A stretch of DNA of 64,000 nucleotides from Nannobrachium achirus. Its lineage: Eukaryota; Chordata; Actinopteri; Myctophiformes; Myctophidae. Below, in pieces: positions 56,581 through 64,000 of this stretch. Positions within the stretch are counted from its first letter, which is position 1; each line of letters begins with the position of its first letter. The notes under the pieces were generated by a model. That model was not told the origin of the DNA. It was given only the letters and a program-made list of their open reading frames with translations, and made no database searches. The translations under genes and the position numbers were made by a program. The DNA lies in assembly GCA_963921795.1 (NCBI GenBank), contig OY997645.1:32411382-32475381 (forward strand). The letters run 5' to 3'.

Positions 56581-59500
56581 GACAATTAAGTGGTTTATGT
56601 GGTGGGTCAGAATGTCTAGATGGTGTCCGCATTTTCAATTGGAAATATGTCATTTTTCTTGACCAACACGTCGCAACTCACAGGACACCTTTTTGAAATA
56701 TAGCTTAAATTAGGTGTATTGACCATATTCACGCTCATCAGCCATTTTGCTCTCTCATCATGCCATTAAAACACCTGCTGATTTAAGTTTGAATAGAGGA
56801 GAGATTGGATGCCAAAGCCTGTGGTGTTTTTATTCTGCTTCATCACATACAAGTTTGTGTTGAAACTGTAGTGAACAAAGAATAAAAAGAGCCGATTCAG
56901 ATGGTGTGGTGTTGTCAGGCACAACGCCATTCTGTCATGGAATTTACAGAGCATGTGAGGATGCAAAAGGAACCATTCTAAATGCAGACAAAATTGAAAT
57001 AATTAATTGTATTAGCCGGACTTTCCCAGGGGACCAGTGATAAAGCCAAACGCTCATGGACGTGTCAAGAGACACAGGAGGAGGAGATACAGTACCCTTT
57101 ATTATTTGTTTATTCGTTTATTATTACTCAGCCTTACTACTTACATGGGTCCTTACAGTAAATAGACAGGCGCAATGCTCTATTGAGGAATTTTGAATCA
57201 ATTTACCAATCTGTAATCTAAATACAAACAAGTCAAATGAAACCAATATATGCATATTTTGAAGAAGGAAAAGACAGCACCAGAAGGTCATTTTGAGTTT
57301 TTCATACAGGCAACAATGTCCTAATCTGGTTTACAAATGGCGAGGCTGTGTGTGGCCTTGTAGAACTGAAGGACGTGTGTTCAGCTTGCTAAGAACAGTG
57401 TGATGGTGACAGCACAAGGTGAAACAGGGGTTTTGGTGGTGAAATCACGAGGTCTACGTATGTTTCCAGGAATTGAATTTACAGGTCAATATTCGCACCA
57501 AAGTCACAGATTATGTAGCCGTTTTCATTTGGCCGTGACTTATTTTAAGCTTCAGTAGAAATTAATTTGGCTTTACTCTCCCTGCCCTCCTCCACTGCTC
57601 TGTGACTCGGGGTAGAGGGGCGCCGTGGGGTTAGAGGGAAGCAGAGGGGGCATGTATAGCCCCAGAGTGGAAAGGTCATGAAATGATTTTCGTGCAGAAA
57701 TTACAAAACAGAACTCCTTTTCTCCACAGTTCTCCAACAGACTTGACTTTGAAAACATGCAGTGCATCACAGGATGAGAACACTATGGAAGACAATGCGA
57801 CCCTGCTCCGCATTAGAATGTATGCGTGACTGGCCACGCCTGTTGAGAAAATACAACATGTAGAGCCGTCTCTTCAGCAGCCCCCTGATTACTTCTATCT
57901 GCATGGATATCTTGCTCTCGTATCGATTTCTACTTAGCAACAAATAGCCCTGCTGCTGTGAAGAAGTATGACCAGACCGGTGGAAAACAAAGGATTTGTC
58001 ATTCCAGGCAGTGCTAAAGCCGTATCTGAGGCAGTTTCGTTCTGAAGGTGAGGGAGTGGGGTAGCGGCGTTCATTTGTAAGTATTTGCTTACGTTCCAGC
58101 TTTTTCAGTGGTGAATCAAAAGCTGAAATGCAACCCTGAATCACCTCAGCCAAAGCCAGTCTCTGGAGACTGACTGTTGGCTCACATCAATTGTCAAATG
58201 CTTCCGCCACACGGTCTGTCAAATGAAGCGCTGAAATTGTGTACAGCGGATGTCTGCCTTCCTGCCCGCTCTTCCATTTTGTCTTTGCAGTCGTGTAGAT
58301 TTGTCCTGTAAGTCAAATTGGTCAAAACATATACATTCAAAAAATATGCTGTATTTAAAAGATTTGTTTATATTTTCGTAAATGGAAATGATGGACAAAT
58401 GAAGCTTTCGTTTGTGGATTTCAGAAGGAGTAGTTACTTATGGACTCTAGCATTCGATTAAAAGATTCTGGATTAGTTGACTTGTTGTCAAACCCAACTA
58501 GGAACAGGATAAAAAAAATAGAGGATTGTGCCTTGCAGCCAGTGAAACCAGATTAAAGGAGAGAGTAGTAGGTAGAGTAAAATCTAAGAACCATAGGTTA
58601 ACATTTCCATGGCAGTAGCGCATTTTTCACAGAAAAAGACCAAAACCATGATTTGATCAATCAATCTTTGCCCCTACTAACTGCTTCAAGGTACTCTTAC
58701 AGAAATAGGCTTTTGACTTTGTAACACAACTGCATGGCTCTGGGAAGTGAAACAGAGTCCAGTTCATCTTCTGTACCCTAGAGACCCAGACATTTAGCAG
58801 GTATTAGCAGGGCCTTGAACCAAGCAAGCCCACAGAGCTCTTGACCAGACCAGTCTATTGACCAACAGGAAGAATAAACCTGTAATTAGAAAGCATTCTC
58901 TTACCTGACCCGCGTGTATTAAAACAACATCCCGGTTCCAACAATGGAACAAGGGCGGAACGCTTGTTTTCGGTGGAGATGACGGAGGCGCGCCGGCTTT
59001 ATATTATAAACACACAACTATGATAATGGTTCTTAACTTCTTGTAAGTCCCAATTATTAAGTATAATTCTTGACCTTATAATATAGAATGTTTATGATTA
59101 TTTCTTGTGTTATATATTATGAAACATTGCATGTAGGCCTATTATAATTACCTATAACCTATACACGAGTGAGCTCTCAGCACCTCCGCGCGGTCCAGGC
59201 GAATACAACGGAGCGCTCCCTACCTCCGGTTCAGCCAATCACAAGCTTCCAATGTTTGAACCAGGAAGCTGTTTTGATACACAGACCTGACCCTGCTCTG
59301 TGAGCTTGGTACAACCTTCTAAAGTGTTCCAATAGTATTGAAGAAAAAGCCCCCTGTCAAATTCCCTGATATAAGTTGAGCTTCTCTGACTGGAGGGCAG
59401 CAAAAGAGAGATGAATGTTTCAGAAACTGTGGGATTTAACAGACCATCTGCACGTACCAGACAGTCGTACCAGACGTACCAGACGGTCACATGGGAGACA

Positions 59501-60640
59501 GCAATCTTGGGATGGGGGGTGGGTGGCTATGTACAATCTGAGCTGAATCCAACTGAAGAGCTGCACAGCTTCACTCGTAGCAAAGCTGCTTCACCCATAT
59601 CAAGGCTTCTTCAAAGCCAAGACTTGAGCTGAGTATTAATCATAGCTTTACTATAAAAGAAAGATATGGCAATATCATGTGTCAGTGGAAAAGGATGAAT
59701 CCACTCTGTGTAAGACAGGCTGGCGCTCTGTTTTGAGGCACATTCTCGTTCTTACTTTATGACCTCTCACTCTTTTTGACATTAATACATCGACTACCGC
59801 TTCACGCGCCTTGAAGTCAAGAAGTAGTCTGTTATGTTCTGTCAAAGTTCACAGAGTTCCATTAACCCAACCATGGCTCAGCCATCACTAGCTGAGCCAT
59901 TTGGGGGAAAACTTTGTATTGGTTTGTAAAATCACAGATGACCTTCAATTGCAGCAGGCCAGGAGTGTGCTTGCAGTACACAGCTTTCTTTGCTAGAAAC
60001 TTAGCCCACCAGAAACCCATTCTAATGTACCGTATCAGCGATCTCTTCTGATAATTGCGTTTTTCCCTCTAAACAAATTCTGTTGGCCTATGGACATTCT
60101 ATGTGCATATTTAACCCATTAAGACCTGAGGCCAATCGTGACTCGCTTTGAGCTTGTATATCTGCTATTCTTAAATAGCCAACACAAACATCTAAAATGA
60201 CACAGATGCTTTCAGGGTTTTAACAATGGGTTAAATTATTTCAGCATAATTTGTAGTACTATTTTAAGAGAGTACTTTAAGTTGAATTCTCACCTGCAAT
60301 ACCTTTGAGTGATGTACAATACACCTGTGCACTGTGTGATGTCCTTCGCACCTGTGAAATGCTCTCGAGCCCTATTTTTACTTTACACATATTATGACCT
60401 CTGTTATTTCAGGCAAGCAACGCGGCCGCTCACATGATGAAGTACGAATTGGGCTTCGGACGTGTCCTTTGCACCTTAGTAGTATGAATGTGTCCCACTG
60501 GAAGGTAGATTGTTGTTTATTTGTGTGTGGATTCTGATGTATGTCTTCTCTGACTCTGATACACATCAGCTACCAGCCGCTTGTCACCTGACAGTGAGGC
60601 AAGCGGAATGTGTGCAGAGGAACACCTCCTGAACAGGCTG
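56581..60640. other. No gene recognised
   Basis: Mostly unique DNA. 59172-59262 is an inverted fragment related to the Mutator-like element interior at 36860-36930 (GCCAATCACAAGCTT, CCTACCTCCGGTTCAG). The half palindrome at 60138-60177 is listed separately. Confidence 0.4.
60138..60177. repeat. Palindrome family, right half
   Basis: TTTGAGCTTGTATATCTGC then TATTCTTAAATAG. Confidence 0.55.
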
Positions 60641-60790
60641 ATCAGGGGTGTCGCATCGAATTCTGGGCCCTGGGGCCTGGGCACAAGGATTCACTGCGGG
60701 CCCCCCATGTATGTTCTTCATGGGGGGGGGGGGGGGGTTTACCCATTTAGACTGGGAACGCATTATTATGCGTTATTTTGTGCTTTAACT

Positions 60791-60870
60791 ATTGAAAAAT
60801 AGCAGATCTACAAGCTCACAGCGCTGCACCGAGTGCCGCGCTGTGAGCTTGTAGATCTGCTATTTTTGAA
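60791..60870. repeat. CTACAAGCTCAC palindrome, best-preserved copy
   Basis: Arms of about 32 bp with one mismatch: TTGAAAAATAGCAGATCTAC and AAGCTCACAGCG against CGCTGTGAGCTT and GTAGATCTGCTATTTTTGAA. The loop is GCTGCACCGAGTGCCG-like. Confidence 0.93.
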
Positions 60871-61083
60871 ACATCTTGAACATTATTTTGTTCAAGTCTT
60901 TGAATTCATCTAAGGTTTTTTGAAAAACCTATGCTTCTATGTCAGTGGTGCTCAAAATTGTTCTTGTGAAAGACCCCCAAAATGATATGTATTTGGCTAC
61001 GGACCCCCATCAAAAAATATTTAGTTCCAGGGACCCCCCAGAAGCAAAATTTGAGTTACAAATGTTCGCTTAAAAAATACTTA

Positions 61084-61119
61084 GGTGCCGCGCTGTGAGC
61101 TCGTATATCTGCTATTCTT
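61084..61119. repeat. Palindrome family, right half
   Basis: GCCGCGCTGTGAGCTCGTAT then ATCTGCTATTCTTTC. Confidence 0.65.
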
Positions 61120-61247
61120 TCAAGGCTGACCAACTAGGAGTCACTGTGTGCAGCAGCAGAGAATGCACCCGCCTGCCGGCTTTCCACCCGTCAACATGGC
61201 CAATTAAGCATCACAGTAAACCCAGCCAAGCCAAAGGCACTGTAGAG

Positions 61248-61658
61248 CAGTGGTTCTCAAAGTGGTGTCCGGGGACCCCCAGGGGTCCCTCAAGGGGACC
61301 TCTGTATCATATCTGGGTCCCCAGCTAAATGATAGTTAGGAACCAAATGGACCCTTATTAGGTATGTAACTCAGAGAGTGTACAAAATGGTTCCATATTC
61401 CACTCTCAGAGTTAAATAACATCGATTTTACAATATAAATTAGGGTCTCAGGGATAGAAATACCATTAAATGGGGGTCCGTAGCCTAATGCATATCAAAA
61501 TGGAGGTCCTTGAAATTAAAATGGTTGAGAATCTCTGCTAGAGCTGTAAAAATCTTCTCTTATATGAGGGTCCCTGGCATATCTTTTCAAATGGGGGTCC
61601 GTGGGTTGATAAGTGTCAATTTGGGGGTCCCTGACATGAGAACATTTGAGAACCACTG
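61248..61658. mobile_element. hAT-like MITE, CAGTGGTTCTCAAA family, intact ends
   Basis: Begins CAGTGGTTCTCAAAGTGG and ends TTTGAGAACCACTG. A perfect 8-bp target duplication, ctgtagag, lies at 61240-61247 and 61659-61666. The interior has GGGGACCCCCAGGGGTCC. No palindrome is present. Confidence 0.92.
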
Positions 61659-62180
61659 CTGTAGAGGATCCGAACCGCAGTCTCCACAGTGGTGGGTAGG
61701 AACTTTATCTGCATGCGTTACCCTGATGCCCCTGTTTCGAGCCTATTCTAATGCATGATAAGGTATGAAAATAAAGTGATGCAAAGTGTCTGAGCTCAGG
61801 AAAAAGCCAGCTCTGTCACAAGAAGAGTAAAAAAAGAAGAAGAAAAAAAAATCTTGAGCAGGTCCCTCATCTTTGATCATTTCTTTCCAACTCTGCCAGG
61901 GAGGAAATGCTCTGCTGCACATCTCTCTTTAGATATTACATTGCAGAGTCAGACTACTATTATGAAGCATATGCACTCTACATAGGAACTGTACATTATA
62001 ACCATGCTTGCTTCCTTTGTAATAATTTCATAAGGTGTCAAAGAGCTACTTGAAAACCCTCTGGGCATTCCAAGTGAGGATTGAAAAAATAACTTGTAGC
62101 ATATTCATTCTATTACACTGTCTTCTTTCACGCTGCTTTCACATGTTCCATTGTCTTGTCAGAGCTCTTTGTCATTCTAC

Positions 62181-62206
62181 TCTCTCTCTCTCTCTCTCTC
62201 CCTCTC

Positions 62207-62284
<78 letters not shown>

Positions 62285-62302
62285 GTATCTGTCTATCAGT
62301 AT

Positions 62303-62336
<34 letters not shown>

Positions 62337-62365
62337 CTGTCTATCTGTCTCTCTCTCTCTCTGTC
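62181..62365. repeat. (CT)n and (CTGT)n microsatellite
   Basis: A CT run to about 62282 followed by a CTGT tetramer run. Ser/Leu-rich and Arg/Glu-rich frames across it are artefacts. Confidence 0.97.
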
Positions 62366-62639
62366 TCATTTCCATTATCTGCCACTGTTCATTCACTCAC
62401 TCTTATTACAAAAACATGACTCTCAAAGCTCTCAAATATGTGCAAGCTAAACCCAACACCGTCCCTTTCTCCTGCTATTTTACGACGTGGGGTGATTAAA
62501 TATTGAATTATCTCTGTTCCAGGTAATTGCATGTTAACACATGCTTCACAAAGACCCAACTTGGCCCTGAGAATGGTCCTGCAGCAAGAGCAAGGATGGC
62601 CGAAAAACAATAGTCTAAAATCTATACTGCAATATAGAA

Positions 62640-62848
62640 ATACTCTGTTACAAGTCAAAGTCTGGAATTCAAAATGTACTTGAGTAAAGGTATGAAAGTG
62701 TTGGCATCAAAATGTACTTAAAGTACCAAAAGTAAAAGTACAAAATGTTTGAAAATAGCAGATCTACAAGCTCACAACGTGTCGCGATGCTCAATACTCA
62801 AGTAAAACTCAAGTAAAAGTAAATGTACTTAGTTACTTCACACCACTG
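62640..62848. mobile_element. hAT-like MITE, CCACCACTG family, left end eroded
   Basis: Starts within CTCTGTTACAAGTCAAAG, and ends CTTCACACCACTG. It contains repeated GTACTT/AAGTAC motifs and half of the palindrome (62748-62790). Confidence 0.65.
62748..62790. repeat. Palindrome family, left half
   Basis: TTTGAAAATAGCAGATCTAC then AAGCTCACAACGTGTCGCG. Confidence 0.75.
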
Positions 62849-63525
62849 GCTGCAGGTTGTCTGAGGCCAGAGGTGTTGGAGAGCTCCCTGGGAAGAGAGG
62901 GGTTAAGCTGTTGAGTGTTGTGTGTTGGAATGTCAGTTGCAACAATACCATAACTAATGCATAGACAGTGCTTCCAGCCTACTGGGACACCACTGCTCTT
63001 CAAATGCCCTTTTCTTTGAAATTCTAGCCAACCCCCTCCAGGGTTCTTCACATGTACAAATAACCTCACAGCAGGAATGTCTGCAATCTCTGCATGATGT
63101 GATGCATTGACCGTTGGACACACGTGACGTAGATCTCGATGAGATCACGTGACCGACCGTAGGCTTACATTCATCGAACGTGTGTATCATGTATAATGTA
63201 TGTATGTGTTTGCATGTGTTTACGTGTATTGCTCCAGGCAAAATAGCATTGACTACTCAAGTTGTAGCCGCAAGCTTTTAATCAGGAATATAGTCCGTTA
63301 GAGACACTCTAAAATTCTGCTTCAACAATGACTGTCTAAACAGGGCAGGCGGTGAAAGAGATACAGTAGAGAGGATTAGAGAAACAAGGAAAATGGTTGA
63401 GAAAATGCATGCTAAAAGAGAGGAAGAGCAACGGACCAAAATGGGACCTGTAAGTTCTATACTGACTAATATGTACAAACTGCTCGCTCCACATGCATCA
63501 TGCTCTGCCTGGCACACACATACAT

Positions 63526-63834
63526 ATCGTCACTATCGGGCAGAAACCTTGTATCTCCAAGTATCTCAAAGTAGTGAAAACAACAGATAATAAGCAAGCG
63601 ATGTGAGGCATTGTGTGCTTGTAGATCGGCTGTTTTCACTAGTTTAGATCATTTTGGAGCGGTGGTCACACCGTCTCCTAAGAGTGACTTTGTCCGTATG
63701 TTACTATGCTTGTATGTATGTCTGTCTGTAGCATGAGCTGCAATACCGCTGGTGACCAAGTGGCGCTGTTTTAAAATGACAAATACAAGACGAACGGTTT
63801 TGGACATACAAGGTTTCCACCCGACAGCAACGAT
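63526..63834. mobile_element. MITE with CAGAAACCTTG / CAAGGTTTCCACC ends
   Basis: The left terminus ATCGTCACTATCGGGCAGAA and the inverted right terminus GGTTTCCACCCGACAGCAAC pair over about 35 bp. Inside are a half palindrome (63603-63638) and the repeat shared with 50735-50830. Confidence 0.72.
63603..63638. repeat. Palindrome family, right half
   Basis: GCATTGTGTGCTTGTAGATC then GGCTGTTTTCACT. Confidence 0.65.
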
Positions 63835-63860
63835 ATCGTTGCTGCCCAGCGGAAACCTTG
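63810..63860. repeat. Abutting inverted MITE termini
   Basis: AAGGTTTCC with AGCAACGAT meets ATCGTTGCTG with GGAAACCTT, so two termini of the same family meet end to end. Confidence 0.8.
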
Positions 63861-63917
63861 TATCTCTGTTTTTCCTTTTTCATAAGTGAATTCCTTATTC
63901 TATACATCATTATGACA

Positions 63918-63961
63918 AAAGTACAAGCTCACAACTTAGAGCTTGTAGATCGGCTATTTGT
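63918..63961. repeat. CTACAAGCTCACAAC palindrome, shortened copy
   Basis: AGTACAAGCTCACAACTTAG, then AGCTTGTAGATCGGCTATTT. The right inner arm is truncated. Confidence 0.7.
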
Positions 63962-64000
63962 GCTTTTTGTATTTCTTTTTTTAAATTGAAAAACTACATT

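Larger units (their letters stand above)
60643..61119. mobile_element. MITE of the GGCGTCACAAG family, inverted and truncated
   Basis: Begins CAGGGGTGTCGCATC, then GGATTCACTGCGGGCCCCCC, the reverse complement of 22005-22081. The 18-base G run at 60721-60738 and GGACCCCC stretches follow. The far end is lost near 61119. Confidence 0.7.

Noticed and set aside
57573..58153. Possible host coding exon on the minus strand
   Set aside because: The open frames of 65 and 128 codons show no domain and no convincing splice sites. They could be chance in unique DNA.

Overview
This window looks like a repeat-rich, gene-poor stretch of a teleost (ray-finned fish) nuclear genome. The grounds are long GT/CA microsatellites, many hAT-like miniature inverted-repeat elements (MITEs), LINE and tRNA-derived SINE fragments, a 3' tail common in fish repeats (near 42118), and above all three tyrosine-recombinase (YR) retrotransposon structures of the kinds frequent in fish. 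I found no host exon I could defend. The only convincing protein-coding sequence belongs to retrotransposons.

Layout. 1-5.8 kb: AT-rich DNA with a hAT-like MITE (perfect 8-bp target duplication) that carries a 510-bp non-autonomous Helitron inserted exactly between A and T. 5.8-12.6 kb: a nearly full-length DIRS-type retrotransposon on the minus strand, with inverted terminal repeats, an internal complementary region, a frameshifted gag, a frameshifted RT/RNase H ORF and an intact-looking YR domain. 12.6-13.2 kb: a minisatellite full of short palindromes. 15.2-20.8 kb: a Ngaro-like element on the plus strand with split direct repeats in the order A1-internal-B1-A2-B2. It carries a decayed YR and five tandem hairpin-forming units, and it is nested inside another hAT-like MITE. 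21-44 kb: MITEs, microsatellites, a Mutator-like element and a second inverted-repeat element that both contain telomere-like arrays, a TTAA snap-back MITE, LINE scraps and unique DNA. 44.5-49.6 kb: a second split-direct-repeat element in the opposite orientation, without recognisable RT or YR, carrying a 430-bp polypurine tract and several tandem arrays. 49.6-64 kb: mostly unique DNA with a LINE RT fragment, more MITEs and microsatellites.

The signal that cuts across the window is a short palindrome built on CTACAAGCTCACAACG, usually flanked by AAATAGC/GCTATTT. It occurs about 23 times as a full hairpin or a half, at or near the middle of several MITE families whose termini look unrelated. 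The other notable signals are the covarying tandem hairpins of the Ngaro-like element and the presence of two separate split-direct-repeat elements. All calls come from reading the sequence; no database search was possible.
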